Source: Chrysomallon squamiferum (taxonomy: Eukaryota > Mollusca > Gastropoda > Neomphalida > Peltospiridae). Taken from it: DNA of 64,000 nt. The stretch spans positions 10,103,586 through 10,167,585 of the forward strand of contig CM022676.1 of assembly GCA_012295275.1 (NCBI GenBank), written 5' to 3'. Of this stretch, positions 44,720-57,827 are shown in pieces (within the stretch, counting starts at the first letter, position 1; every line of letters begins with the position of its first letter). The translations under genes and the position numbers were made by a program. The notes beneath the pieces were generated by a model, which ran no database searches, had not been told where the DNA came from, and saw only the letters and a list, made by a program, of their open reading frames with translations.

Positions 44720-45435
44720 CGAAAAACATAGTTATAGTAAACAAAGAGATTTTCAGAAATTTAACTATGATTTAGAAAAAGATAAATTTTCACTAAATTT
44801 AGTTTTTTAATTTAGTTCGTCAAAAAAAAAAAAAAAAAAAAAAAATATTATACTGCAATTATCCTTATATATATTTTTTTTCCAGATTGTTCCAAATAAG
44901 TTTGTGTGGCGGCATAGTTATTTTTAGAATATTAATCATGTGATTACCATAATAATTACTAAGCTTCATGGTACTTGTTGATTCCTCAAAGCTTCTCGAA
45001 CAGTTTAAAATAACATTAATGATTACTGATATTATTTTTTGTAGTAGTAGTATTAGTAGTAATAGAAGTAGTAATTGTAGTAGTAGTTGTAGTAGTAGGA
45101 GAGTAGCAGTAGCTGCAGCAATGGTGATATCCAGGTCGAGGATTTTATTGGACAACCATTTTTTTTTTTTTTTTTTTTTGCCCAATACTATTTAATATTT
45201 ATTTGTAGACTATTTGTATAAGCTGTATATCAACTACAAATAGAATTCGTTTTTATATTTAAATCTTGTTCTAAGGAATCAGAAAATTTCGAACTACTTC
45301 CGATCTCAAGTATATCGGATGAATGACTTTAACCTGTGCTAGTATTTATGGGTGAGCTCGCGCGCGTGCGCACTTGTAAGTATGTTAGTAGGTTAAGGGA
45401 CGACAATTCTATTCGTATTTTGTCAGAAATAGTCA
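44720..45435. other. upstream of gene C, no gene seen
   Basis: AT-rich with poly-A at 44823-44844, TAGTAG repeats at about 45040-45105 and poly-T at 45161-45179. No supported exon. Confidence 0.5.
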
Positions 45436-45442
45436 TACATTG

Positions 45443-46119
45443 ACAGTTTAATTCGTTCCCTGACCGAGCTCATAACTCAATTTGCTCGTATATCAAATCA
45501 ATTGTCCCAAATGAAATTAACTGGAATACCATTAATCCGTTCCACCCCCCCCCGAAACCACCCCATTTTTTTTGTAAAGTATTTTATAAATAAGAAAAAA
45601 TATATTGATAAATGACAAATAATGTATGCAAAACAAAATAAAAGAGGATGTAAAGAAATAAATTTGTTTTGTAAAGAGTATTTATCTTGGAGATAGATAA
45701 TTTTTTTTAGCGCCTCTGGCTGGAGTTACAGCCTTTATCGACTCCTTCAGCTTCAGTGAGGCACATATCGTAGAAGTACTACACTCGTACTGCCTAGCCA
45801 AGTCGACTACACACACACCTCACTCATGTTTTTCTATGATTCCATGCTTTAATTCAATGGACATCATCCGCTTCTTCTTCTTTGCACTGTCATTTGCACT
45901 CACTTTCTTAGGATCCATGAAATTTGGCAAAATACTGCACAAAAACGCGAACACAACACAACAAAGATGCTTTCACGGCAAGGTAAGCATGTGAAGTTAA
46001 TAATGAGTGAGACGTGAGATGCTGGGCGGATGTTGTGTTGTTCATTGCGCCAACTAGCGGCGGTGTATCTGAAGCTCGCTCGTAACTCGGAAAACTCGTA
46101 AGTCAAGGTACCAGTGTAT
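45443..46119 (-). mobile_element. pogo/Tigger-like DNA transposon remnant (copy 2)
   Basis: The right end carries a terminal repeat (CACTGGTACCTTGACTTACG on the - strand). The left end, TTTAATTCGTTCC..GAGCTC, matches copy 1 at 8050-8292. Inside is the start of a transposase (45918-45719) and then the 3' end; most of the transposase gene is missing. Confidence 0.8.
45719..45918 (-). pseudogene. Tigger-type transposase N-terminus (helix-turn-helix), broken
   Basis: Starts MDPKKVSANDSAKKKKRMMS, then IELKHGIIEKHE, a TGA stop, and VVDLARQYECSTSTIC ... LKESIKA: the CENP-B/pogo DNA-binding helix-turn-helix. The stop and the loss of the catalytic domain make it non-functional. Confidence 0.8.
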
Positions 46120-46199
46120 TTATTTATTTGTGTCATTTGTTGGAGTTCAATGTACGTTTTAAAATGTAGACTGACTTTAGCTGTAGAGATGTAAACCAT

Positions 46200-46266
46200 A
46201 TTTGTATTTATTAAATTCTTGATGGAAATAATTATTTCCTATGCAGAGTGTAATAATACATTTCAC

Positions 46267-46298
<32 letters not shown>

Positions 46299-48900
46299 CA
46301 TTTTATTGTGAGAAAAAACAATTATATGGTTTTTGATGTTCTGTTACCATGGTGACCACAATATTGGCTGGTAGTTTTGGTTGTTTTTCAGATTTATTTA
46401 TCATAATTATATATTTTTGTTCCTCTTTATTCTTAATCATAACATACACATAATAAAAGAACTGACAAATATTTTGATATATTATTTTCTTTAATTTTTT
46501 ATTTATTTATATATTTATTTCAAAGTACAAAATAGCAACAACATTAAAGTAAATGGAATTTTACTTTAAAAAACAAAACAAAATTGCATACATATATTTT
46601 TGCACAATGCAGTAGGTTTAACTAATTTGTCTAATATAACTGACCATACTGGTTTATTTGTAAACAGTAACTTTAGAATAAACAAATTATATATATATAT
46701 CCTGCAATATCTCTAGATAGTGGCAAAATATAATGATTAGATGAATTTCTGGATATCCATGTGTTTTTGGGATGGAACTGTATTAACTTTGATAAATTAC
46801 CTGCTATTTACACATATATAAATATACAAAATTATTATGTGAGAGCATAAAAGTTAATTTTATTTGGTTTTTCTTTTATTTAGGAAAGCAGAATAAAAGA
46901 GATAACTGGTTATTGTTTTAAGATCTGTGGTCAAATGGTTTGAGGCCACTCGGCAAAGCCTTGTTGAAGTGAACCATTCTCACCTTTGCAAGATATATAA
47001 TAAATTTTCATTGTATCTCATTTCAGTTATATTTTTATAGTATGATAAAAATCATTCTTGACTGCAGAAAATGTCACTTAAAAAAAAAGAAGAATTTTCA
47101 TGATATATTCATGAACAATATATATGTAATATAATAACATAATAAATATTTTTAATGATTACAGTCATATTTTTTAATTCAATAAAGCAACATTTGGAAG
47201 TCATTAAATAATTTTACAAGCAGAATTCTTACTTCATTATCAATAAATAAATAAATAAAAACCAAAGAGCGTAAATAATAATAATAAACAAAAAAACAAA
47301 GAAAAAAAATGTGATTAAATGTTGTTAATAATAATGAGAACTCAGTAATAAAAAATATATATTAAAAAATACATATTTGAATATATTACAAACCACAACA
47401 CAATACCAATGCCACTAGTTGACACTTTCAGTCTATGAAGGATTCAAATAAATTACTTTTTATAAACAATCAAAATTACTGAAGTTGAATATGGAAAACA
47501 TTTTTTAATAAAAATTAGTTTATGTAAGTAAAATGTTTACATTTCTGAAGAGACAAAGAAAATAAAAAATTGTTCAATACATTATGAACAGAAATCAAAT
47601 AAAAAATGTTATTCACAAATTCATGCAAATTTATGCAACTCAAATATTCATCACTTATGCAAAGGAGACAATTTTATAGATTTGTAGATGAAAGTAGAAA
47701 ACAAATTCAGTGGTAAGAAAGCAGCACAATTTTGTAGATTTTAAGAAGATATTTTGTAAACCAATCTGATCATTAGACAACATCACAATTTTGTAGATTT
47801 TAAGAAGAGATTTTGTAAACAAATTCAGTCATAAGTCATCATCATAATTTTGTAGATTTTAAGAAGATATTTGGAAAACAAATTCTGTCATAAGACAACA
47901 TCACAATTTTGTAGATTTTAAGAAGAGACTTGGAGAACTAAGTACAATTCTTCCTTGGTAGCTGTTAATTTGTTTTTAAATAAAGTAACAGTTTGTACAT
48001 ATGAGTGAAAATTATTCAGTATACTGTAACGTTAATGTTTAACAAATATTGTTATGTTTTTCTTTGATTTTTATGATGAAAATGTATGGATAGCTAATTT
48101 TTCTGTTTCTGTAGGTAATCATTAGCATGTAGTTAAGGATTTTTTATATGAAGCTTCTCACAAAACATTTGATGAAATCGTATTTGTATCTACTGAATCA
48201 GATATCAAAATATCCATGAATATTATAAAACAACCTAATATCAACTCATACTGATTTTGAAAAATTAAATTATTCATATTTACCTAATCAGAGACCAAAA
48301 TATTAGCTCATTATTATTATTATTTCTTATTATTATTTATTTTTATTTTTGTACTGATTGTTGTATTCATTTTTATTATTATCTGTTTATTTATTTTTAG
48401 TTTTTTCCTAAATTTTTATGTTAATTTTTATATGTGTAGGTAAATATTAATAAAAGATTTAAAATCATTTGTAATCATTTGTATTTTAATAAAAAAATAT
48501 CAAACCATCTAATAGGATATTCATTATTTTTATTACAGAAGAATCTAAAAGGATATCAGCATTTTTTATAGCTTATTAATATTACTCATATTTACCTAAG
48601 TGAAATTTTGGTACATTTACTTAATCAGATTCCAATATTTTAATAACTAAATATCAACACATACGAATAAATTTTATTTAATGAATTAAAATTAATCATA
48701 TTTATATAAACAGATTTGAATGTTTTGACAACATATTAATATTCTTCGTATCTTCCTTATTGAAACCCATTTTATTAAACTGCTAAAAAATGAAACATTA
48801 AAATTATTCCTTTTAACTAAATATAAGTATTTTAATAACACATCAGGATTAATTATTTTTACCGAACTGGATACAAGTAAGTTAATAACAAAAATATCAA
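46200..48900. other. downstream of gene D, no gene seen
   Basis: Probably gene D 3' UTR and spacer. AT-rich, with (TTA)n at 46270-46296 and a minisatellite at 47668-47945. Confidence 0.5.
47668..47945. repeat. about 59-bp minisatellite, four to five units
   Basis: Units of CACAATTTTGTAGATTTTAA-GAAGATATTTTGTAAACAAATTC-AGTCATAAGACAACAT with few changes. Confidence 0.88.
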
Positions 48901-48930
48901 GCCATGTTATTAAACCATTATTTCTTTTAC

Positions 48931-49012
48931 CTAATCTTTTACCATTTCTCGTAGTTTTGTACTAACAGGAATTGCACAAGTCTCCACATCAGATATGCTT
49001 TCCAACATTGGT
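48931..49012 (-). CDS. gene D last exon: tail end
   Basis: Acceptor TTTTATTTTAG. Completes a split Arg codon and reads RPMLESISDVETCAIPVSTK then LREMVKD and TAG. The only frame that works is the one set by the preceding exon, which supports both. Confidence 0.7.
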
Positions 49013-50445
49013 CTAAAATAAAATAAAATAAAATCATAAAATTAAACAAGTAAATAACTAATAAAAAATTAAATTGACGAAGTTGCTGAAACTTGATTTT
49101 ATAAAGTAATAACAAAGATAATAACAATTAGAAATATACACGTGTGTTTAAAAAAACAAAACAAAAAAAGACATAACAAAATAATAATAATAAAAATGAA
49201 AACAACAACAATCAGTACAAAAACAAAATTAAATAAAATGAGTAATAATAATAATAATAATAATAATTAATAATAATAAGAAGAAGAAGAAGAAGAAGAA
49301 AAAGAAGAAGAAGAAGAAGATGATGAAGAAAAAAATAAATAAAATAGTGATGACAATGACACTGATAATGATTAAATGACGACAGAAGAAAAAAAAAAGA
49401 CCACTTTATCAAATAATGTCATACCAATAACAGCAATTAAAATAATTTAAAAACTTGTCTCAAAAGTTACCTTGCACTGCTTGAAGGACGCTTATGTCGT
49501 AGCAAAGGAACACGATAAGAAATCCAGAAATCTTTAATTTAAAAAAAAAAAATTATTAATAAAAATGAAATATTCAACATGATAAAAGTGCATTTGAGCG
49601 TATGAATATGTGCCTATATTGATTCATACTAAGTAAATAAAATGTGATATTGACTGACTGCATTGTTTTTCTCGATCAGCATTTGTGGTGCCACGTAACC
49701 AAATATAGATTCAAAATATAAAGGAGATAAATCAAAAGAAAGAAAAAGTAAAAGTATTTCTTCAATATACTAAAATAAAGGAAAATGTAAAGTTTACTAT
49801 ATTTTATCCTATTTCGTAACAAATATATTTTTAATTTTATTTATTTATAAAATTAATAACAATAATCGTAAAAAAAAAAATTATAAGAAAACTTCAAAAC
49901 AACCTTTAATTTAAATAAAAAGCACTTTTACAGTACATAAATAAATAGCTATATTAAGATTTGGATAATTCCTGGCTTTTGTTTTATTTACATCCCTGGT
50001 AAAAACTGAGTTTCCTAATATAATTAACAAACACAATTGTTTCTTCTGAGAGAGTCATTTATCCTTTTATCATAAACATCATTTCAGACACTTATACATT
50101 CAAATGAAGAAGAAAAAGAAAAAAAAAAGTATTAGAGTTATTTCAGTGTAACCATATGGTTGAATCACCTAACCACCTGCACCCCGAAAAATGAATCTGA
50201 ATCTGCCACTTTATGGTTTTAAATGATACTCACCATTTCGTATGCAGCAAACTAGAATTAAAACCATGCTTTGTGTGATAATTATTATCGCTAGAAGAAT
50301 CACACCTATCATATTAGCAACAGGTTGTTTTTTAGACTCCAGCTTCTTCGCTTCTGAAATAGATAAAAAAATTAAACAAAGGCATCAGTCAACTGACATA
50401 TTGGCAGATTCTTTACCGATTAAAATAATAACAATAATAATTAAA

Positions 50446-50506
<61 letters not shown>

Positions 50507-51080
50507 TAAAAAAAAAACAAATAAATAAATAAATAAATAAATACATTTTTTTTTTTTTTTAAATCATTAAAAATTCAGTTCATTAAAAAGAAACTAGCAA
50601 CATGCAGTTTTGAACATTGCTGCTATACTATACCAATAATAAATAAATAAATAAACAAATAACACTCAACTTTTTAAAACAGAAGGTAACTGCACTAGAA
50701 CCTAAATAAATAAATGTTTTACTGACTGGTGTTATCAACAAACATTTTGGCAAAATTAAAAAGAAAGAAAAAGTAATAGTATTAATTATGGCAAATTCCT
50801 TATACATTAATTAAAATAAATAAATTAAAATGTAACCAATAAAACTTTACTTTAACAAGTGAAGTTTTAAGCAGTTTTATTTTACTGTCATATTTTGTTA
50901 TTATCAATCAAAATATGGCCTAAAGTTTCAGATAAAATGAACTCAGCAGGAAAAGTTGAGAGAGCAAGTAAAACGACAAACTAAAACTGGAAAACATCCG
51001 TTATTATATTTCTATGTTTGCAAATAATTACAAATTTTACTGACTACTTCCTTTCTGAAAAATCTCTACCAGTCCACATA

Positions 51081-51137
<57 letters not shown>

Positions 51138-51411
51138 ACACAATTTGTACAGAAGAAAAAATACAAAAAACAAAAAACAAAGAATGATAAAAATAAATAA
51201 TAATTTGTAAACAGTTTAGGAGACAATTTATGACATATCTGAGAAAGCTACCTTTCTGCAGAAAGAATATTTTATCTAACTGAAGCAAACAAGAACAACA
51301 AGAACAATAAGAACAAGGACATGTACAAGAAAAAACCATCAGTAAAATAATAATAATAATAATAACAATAATGATAAGAAGAAGAAGAAGCAGAAAAACA
51401 ACAAATATAAC

Positions 51412-51446
<35 letters not shown>

Positions 51447-52448
51447 CAGTAATAACAATAAAAAGATTAACACCAACAATAATAAAAATAGAAATAATAC
51501 CAACAACAACAGTAATGGTAATAAGTTTCACTAACCTCCTTTCCGAAAAATCTTCATCTCTATTGGTTTCGATGAGCCTGCTGCATTGATTGCCATGCAA
51601 CTGTATCGCCCAAAACTGGTGTTAGTGACTGGAATAAAGGTTAGAGTTCTGGTTTTGATGGTCAAGGGAGCATCGTAAAACCACCACGAGTAATTCATTT
51701 CTGGTGGATTGGCATGAAAATCACAGACTAATGTAAAATTATCTCCAACTTGTGTCATATATTCATCAGAAATCTGGTTAGACTCTGGAGCATCTGTTTA
51801 TAAATAAAAAAAATGAATGAATGAATAAGTGAGTAAGTAAGTAAAAAAAAAAAAAAAATGAACAAACAAATAAGTAAATGAATAAATAAATAAATACGTG
51901 AGTACACAAATAAATAAACAAATAAGTAAACAAACAAATAAATAAATGAATAAACAAACAAACAAATAAATAAATGAATAAACAAACAAACAAACAAACA
52001 AATAATTAAATAAATAAATAAATTAATAATAATAAATAACAATAACTAACAATAAATAAGGATAATAACAATAATGATGATATTGGTGACTGATGTGTGT
52101 GTGGGTGCACTTGCACATAGATAAAATTGATACAAAGACAGAGATGAGTTTGTGCATGAGGGAGAAAAAATTCGAAATGTATAAAGTTACTTACACTCAA
52201 CAGAAAGATTAAATGGAACAATAACCTCTCCTTTGTAATTTGAGACTTTACAAAGCCAGGGTCCATTAATATTCGATGTAGCAGATGTAACATTTAGGAC
52301 ACCATCCGTAGTGATCCTTCTCCCATTATAGTACCAACCAACACTAGGATCAGGAGAAGCTTCTGTCAAACATCTGATCACAGCAGCCTCTCCATGCTTC
52401 AGTGTTATGTTATTTTCAGGTATTGTTTTTGTATTCTGGGGAGCAACT

Positions 52449-52486
<38 letters not shown>

Positions 52487-55400
52487 TGTTTTCAGATTTA
52501 ACCTTTTAACATGGTTCATAGTTATATACTGCTTTTATCTTTAGGGGTGCAGTTAAAAAAATAAAATAAATTAAAAATAAATAAAAATATTCTAAATTTG
52601 ACCACAGATGTGCTTAATAGTTATATCTTGTTATATCTTGTTTTTTGTCTTTAGAAGTACAATTAAGAAAAAATAATAATAATAATAAAAATAAATAATA
52701 ATAATAATAAAAAAATAAAAATAGTCTTCATTTAATTTGTCATTGTGCATCCACATTTTATATTTTAATGTTTCATAGTTACATACTGTGATTGTAAGAA
52801 AATGTGTGGAAAAATGTGTGTGAAATCAAATGTTTGTTATAAGAATAAAAATAAAAACTTGAATATTCAAACATTTTTTTAGGCCTCATATTCATAAACT
52901 TTAAATACAAATTAAAAGCATTTCTTTAGGCCTCATATTCATAAACTTTAAATTAAAAATAGACTTACATTCTATTCGTAATGTTATTTTCTCACTCTCA
53001 ACAAGCGATGTATTAATTGACGGTATACATTTGTAAACGCCACTGTCGTTATACTGTGAGCTAAGAATCGTCAATGATGCTCTGTTGATTCTGTCACCAT
53101 CCAGGTAATGTTTAGAACTTGTATTAAGTGTTTCAGTATCCTTGGTCCATCTTAGGAAGAAGCGTTTGTCAGTTGTGGTGATGATACACATAAGGGTGAC
53201 ATTCTTTCCAATAGTTGTATTGTAAAACTTGTGAATCAACAAAATATCAGGCTGATCTAATAGATGAAATAAAAATGAAAATTAATTTTGGGTCGTTTTT
53301 TTTTTTTTTTTTTTTGGAACAGTGATGATAATATAGAAAATAATATATTATAATAAATAATTAAAAATTCATTTTTACTAATAATTGTTTGTTAATGTTG
53401 AAGAGCTGATATATCAGCAAAATATCAGGCTGTTCTAATAGATGAAATAAAAATGAACATTAATTTTGATGCATTTTCTTAAACTGTGTTGACAATACAG
53501 AAAATAATAAATTATAAACAGTAAGTAATTAAAAATTCAGTTTACTAATAACTGACATACATTGTTATATTGTGGAATTTGTTGCATGAGTACAGTATTT
53601 GCAGATCTGCTAAAGAAATAAAAAATATTTTTCTTGATGACAAAACAGAAAACAATAACATTCACTTTGATTCCTCTGTTGTGTAACATGTGTATCAGCT
53701 AAATATCAGTTAACTAAATCTATAATTTATTTATCTATTGTTTTTGAAATATCCAATCAGTTACTAATTACAGCTATTAAATCAATTGACTTTTATTATT
53801 TATTGTCTCAAATACACCAAAAATTCAATTATTTAATTACTAATTATTGCCATTAAATCAATTACCTTTTATTATTTATTTGTTTCAAATACCGTAGAAA
53901 TTAATTATTTAATTACTAAATACTGCTATTAAATCAATTACCTCTTATTCTTTATTGTACCCCAAAAATTCAATTATTTAATTACTAAATACTGCTATTA
54001 AAAAAATTAACTTTTTTATCTATTATTTGAAATATCCAATGATTTCAGTTATTCATTTACTAATTATTGCTATTAAATCAATTAATTTACATCTCTGTGT
54101 ACTGAAATATATACCAGTGACTTTCAGTTATTCAGTAAATAATTAATTTTGTTTAAATCAATTAATTTATTTCTTAGTTTTGAAACAGACACCAGTGACT
54201 TATTCAGTAACTAATTTTTATTTAAATCAATTAATTTATATCTCTACGCTTTCCAATACAAACCAATAACTTCCAGTGAGACCGCGGTAGAGATTTCAGC
54301 ATTCGGTACCGCGTGAGCCATCTCACACACAATACGTTTCTCGTGGTCTTTTCTTCGAAATAGGATTTTAACTGTGTTAATGACGTCAACTGTGCCTTCA
54401 TTGTTTTTTATTTCTTTTTGCTCTCCCTTGTAGAAAACACCTCCAATGAGCCAAGATAACATGGCTCCAGGCAAGCCATCAATTGACTTACACTTCAGTT
54501 CTGCTTCTGCGCCATCAATCACAGTTGCAGACAAGATGATGGGTTCTTCTGGCTTGACTACGGAAAATTAATACATTAGGTCATTAGTATATATAAAGAT
54601 TTTTAATTTGTAATAGTCAAACTATGAAAAAGCAATGTATTAAGTCATTAGTGTTTATACAGATTTTTAAAATGTAATAGCCGAACTATGAAAAAGAAAT
54701 GTATTAAGTCATTAGTGTTTATAAAGATTTTTAAATTGTAATAGCCGAACTATGAAAAAGAAATGTATTAAGTCATTAGTGTTTATACAGATTTTTAATT
54801 TGTGATAGTCAAACTATGAAAAATAAATATATTAGTGTATATAAAGTATTTAATTTGTAAATGTAAATATGAAAAATAAATATATTAGTATAGATAAAGA
54901 TTTTTATTTTTGTACAGTAATATAAAACAAACTGTGTAAAGTTACAGAGGTAAATGCAATTTTTTGAGGGCAAGGTATTAATGTTTCAAAAATAATAAAA
55001 TTATTAAAAGGAATAAAAACTTTATTTTGAAATATATAACAGTCCTTAAACAGTCTGACACTATATTCAGCAAATTGTCGTTTGGCTATGTACAAGTATT
55101 AAAATATGGTTAGCTAATTGTATCAGTCTGAAGTTAAAAAAATATATATATTTTCCATAGTGTCATGCTAACTTGATTTCCTCTGGAGATAACTACATGA
55201 AATTTTATGCAAAATGGAACCTCCTTTGTTCGAGGATTATAGTTAATCAGGCAATTTTACAATTTTCACGTGTTTTTACTTTCATCTTTATATGTAAATG
55301 TTTCTTTTGGTATCGTTTTAAATTTTTGTTTTTAGTACTGCTCTCAGTAAATTTTAAAATTGTGAACTTACCAAACACATATATTATTCTTGACAGTTTT

Positions 55401-57043
55401 TGTTGTTTTTTTCTTTCATCTTTGTATGTAAGGGTATATGTAAGTAATTTTGTTAGTATCTGTCATCAATTTTTGTTTTAACTACAGCCCTCAATACTTT
55501 TTCAACTTACTGAACACATATATTCTCCTTGTGTTGTTTTCTCGTTGCTCTCTGTAGGTAATGTCACATGTATAAGTGCTCATGAACGGGTCTTCATTCA
55601 TTTCCCTGGTTGGTAAAACATAATAAGTGTGAGACACAGTGAAAAGATCTTGCCCGTACTTCAGTATGACACTTTTCTCTGTATGTAAATAAGTGTGTGG
55701 ATTATCCCATCTGTAGAGGATAATCTCCACATCAGTTGTTGGTACATTAACCTCACAAGACAGCGGTGATGTTACATACTCCACATAAATGGGTCCTGTT
55801 ATGTTTGGTCTCTCAACTTAAAAAAAAATATATATATATATATAAAAATTAAAAATAATAATAATAAAAATTAATTATAACTTATAAATTAACTTATTTA
55901 ATTCACTAAAACAATAAACAGTACTTATTTTTAAAAAACAATGACGAAAAACCAATTTATAAGATAGCATTAGTCAGATGCATAAAAAAAAAAAACCAGA
56001 CAAAATAAAATACTTAAAATTTTAAATGTATGCTTGGTCCAACATTAAATGAATGCAAATAACATAATTATACAGAGCTACTAGTTCAAAATTACTGAGA
56101 TTCAAATACCTGCGTAGTGGGGCTCTACAATGATTTTATCCCTTTTATCTATTAAACCCTTGAATCCTGACATATATAATGACAAACAAGCAACACAGCT
56201 TCAACCCTAGCTCCAAAGTGTAAAATATCAAGTTCTGTACAAGAGTTAATTCAGTTGGCAAAATTGACAGGTTTAAATAATAATAAGAAATTTCTTACAA
56301 TCATGCTTGGTCTTTGAATCCTTTTGGTTTCACATTTTGGGGAAAACACATACTGTGGTACTTTGCTAGCAAGTGTTTTGGGGAAAATTTGCTACTTTTC
56401 CTCCTACTGTAAATAAACATTTTCTAGCAAATCTCACCAACACTGGTTTTCTAACATGTCAAGACATCTTAACAAGCGTTTTCTAACATATCAAGGTATC
56501 TCATCAACAAGTTTTATAACATATAAAGATATCTCATCAACAAGAGTTTTCTAACATATCAAGATATCTCATCAACAAGTTTTCTAACATATCAAGATAT
56601 CTCATCAACAAGTTTTCTAACATATCAACATCTCATCAACAAGAGTTTTCTAACATATCAAGGTATCTCATCAACAAAACCCCTCAAACAAGTGTATGAT
56701 TAACAAGGTCAGAGTAGGCAATTACTCTCTTTCATTTTGACAAAATGGGAAAATTTCATCAAGTGAGAAGAAACTGGTATTTATGTTTTTATCAGTGTAA
56801 CATTTTGAGCAAATCATCAATTCTGTGTCCCTTATCAAGTCTCCATCCACCCATGAATACATACATACATACATACATACATACATACACACACAAACTT
56901 ATATGCAGAAATGGAGCCTGTAATTATAAAAATGTTTAGGATTAAAACAATAATCACTTACGGACAAATTCAGATTCCACAAAAATAAAACAGTTAATAG
57001 ACAGGATTAGGCAGGTATACTTCACAGCATCCCAGAAGGCCAT
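48931..57043 (-). CDS. IgSF gene D: five-Ig-domain single-pass membrane receptor
   Basis: Exons in transcript order: 57043-56962, 55816-55511, 54557-54264, 53256-52969, 52446-52195, 51793-51536, 50353-50234, 49531-49471, 49012-48931. Phase 1 up to the tail, then phase 2; 580 residues. Signal peptide (1-24), D1 (to 129), D2 (to 227), D3 (to 323), D4 (to 407), D5 (to 493), lysine-rich stalk, membrane span (about 508-531, with a polar TQS), then a 47-residue tail, the longest of the family. D1 carries the family pattern. About a dozen sequons. It lies upstream of gene C in the same direction. Likely a surface receptor or adhesion protein; no ortholog named. No damage seen. Confidence 0.82.
49471..49531 (-). 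CDS. gene D exon 8: proximal tail
   Basis: Acceptor TTTAAATTAAAG (weak), donor AG|GTAACT. Reads DFWISYRVPLLRHKRPSSSA. Basic and Ser-rich; the single Tyr is followed by RVP, so it is not a standard ITIM or YxxL motif. Confidence 0.65.
50234..50353 (-). CDS. gene D exon 7: transmembrane exon
   Basis: Acceptor CTATTTCAG, donor G|GTGAGT. EAKKLESKKQPVAN, then MIGVILLAIIIITQSMVLIL and VCCIRN. Confidence 0.9.
50450..50502. repeat. (AAT)n microsatellite
   Basis: In gene D intron 6; others occur at 51346-51450 and, as (AAG)n, at 49279-49320. Confidence 0.93.
51536..51793 (-). CDS. gene D exon 6: Ig domain 5
   Basis: Acceptor ATAAACAG, donor G|GTTAGT. FTLVCDF, YSWWFYD, FGRYSCMAIN; sequons NFT, NYS and NTS. 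Canonical I-set pattern. Confidence 0.93.
51808..52075. repeat. AAAT/ACAA tetranucleotide-rich block
   Basis: AAATAAAT and AACAAACA units fill most of gene D intron 5 and create false hydrophobic frames on the - strand. Confidence 0.9.
52195..52446 (-). CDS. gene D exon 5: Ig domain 4
   Basis: Acceptor AAATTTTAG, donor T|GTAAGT. AVIRCLT, VGWYYNG, GPWLCKV (Trp-Leu in place of the usual Tyr-x before Cys); sequons NIT and NVT. Confidence 0.92.
52969..53256 (-). CDS. gene D exon 4: Ig domain 3
   Basis: Acceptor TCTATTAG, donor T|GTAAGT. VTLMCII, FLRWTKD, NDSGVYKCIP; five sequons. A 35-40 base direct repeat (CTTTAGGCCTCATATTCATA) lies just past the donor at about 52877-52954. Confidence 0.92.
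53235..53570 (-). repeat. duplicated acceptor region of gene D exon 4
   Basis: The exon 4 start and its acceptor (ATCAACAAAATATCAGGCTG-ATCTAATAGATGAAAT) recur at 53414-53453 as ATCAGCAAAATATCAGGCTG-TTCTAATAGATGAAAT, with 100+ bases of following intron also repeated. A third, decayed copy may start near 53570. Confidence 0.8.
54264..54557 (-). CDS. gene D exon 3: Ig domain 2
   Basis: Acceptor TTTTCCGTAG, donor G|GTTTGT. AELKCKS, MLSWLIG, RIVCEMA. No clear sequon, unlike the other D2 domains. Confidence 0.9.
54567..54900. repeat. 64-bp minisatellite, about five units, next to gene D exon 3
   Basis: Units of TTAAGTCATTAGTGTTTATA-CAGATTTTTAAATTGTAATA-GCCGAACTATGAAAAAG start within ten bases of the exon 3 acceptor. 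Confidence 0.88.
55511..55816 (-). CDS. gene D exon 2: Ig domain 1
   Basis: Acceptor TTTTTTTAAG, donor A|GTAAGT. PLSCEVN, LYRWDNPHT, PTREMNEDPFMSTYTC: the family D1 pattern. Sequons NIT and NNT. Confidence 0.9.
56440..56685. repeat. 33-bp minisatellite, seven or so units, gene D intron 1
   Basis: TTTTCTAACATATCAAGATA plus TCTCATCAACAAG repeated with small length changes. Confidence 0.9.
56962..57043 (-). CDS. gene D exon 1: signal peptide
   Basis: ATG opens MAFWDAVKYTCLILSINCFI then FVES. Donor C|GTAAGT. A 5' UTR part extends to the acceptor TTTTAACAG (exon start 57067). Confidence 0.8.
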
Positions 57044-57069
57044 AATATCAGACAGTGAGTTAATAATCT

Positions 57070-57353
57070 GTTAAAATGTGAAAATCTAAAAAAAAAAAAT
57101 AATAATAAAAAAAGAATTAATAAATAAAATAAATAAATAAATAACAAATATCCACTCCCAAACAAACAAAAACAAAAAAAGAGTAAAAAGAAATGAAAAG
57201 AAAAAAAAATAGAGTTAATGATAATTATATTCTACTCTATTGTTTCTTACACAAATTTAATGTTTTGTAATTATAAGTAAGCCATTGTCAATGAAATATG
57301 ATTTAACTTAACACTGAATAATGATTTGTAATTTCAAAATTAACTTAACATGT

Positions 57354-57393
<40 letters not shown>

Positions 57394-57795
57394 GTATAAA
57401 ATGATTCATTATAATCGTATTTTATTTAAGTGTACCCATGAAAAACCTTATAAACTTCACACACACACACCATCGCACACTTTGATAACTTTAACATTTT
57501 TATCAGAAACCATGTTTCGTGGGCATCAACTACATGATTCTAAGCTCTTCAAATGGTCTAAAAATATATTCATTTACTTCTGCAAACAGTATTTTCTGTA
57601 GTAACGTATACTAATAAATCAAAAGGTTAAGAAACTGTTTGGAGATTGAAATTTAATTTTTATTTAATATTTTAGATGAATATGAGAACTTTTAAATTTT
57701 AAAATAATTTACTCGTAAAGTTCATTTTAAAACTAGCTTGAAAATAGGAATTATTCCAGCCCTTCAAGATGATGATGATGATGATGATGATAATG

Positions 57796-57827
<32 letters not shown>

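Noticed and set aside
45900-46199. 99-residue open frame on the - strand
   Set aside because: It lies in the transposon's 5' end, in the wrong frame relative to the transposase start at 45918.
49501-49531. ITIM in the gene D tail (ISYRVP)
   Set aside because: Position +3 after Tyr is Pro, not Ile, Val or Leu.
51045-51075. Weak resemblance of CTTCCTTTCTGAAAAATCTC to the end of gene D exon 6
   Set aside because: Only about 17 of 20 bases match and nothing flanking is shared; could be chance, so not counted with the splice-border duplications.
51037-51600. 187-residue Ile/Val-rich open frame on the - strand
   Set aside because: Mostly AAT-type microsatellite translated as Ile; it overlaps gene D exon 6 in another frame.
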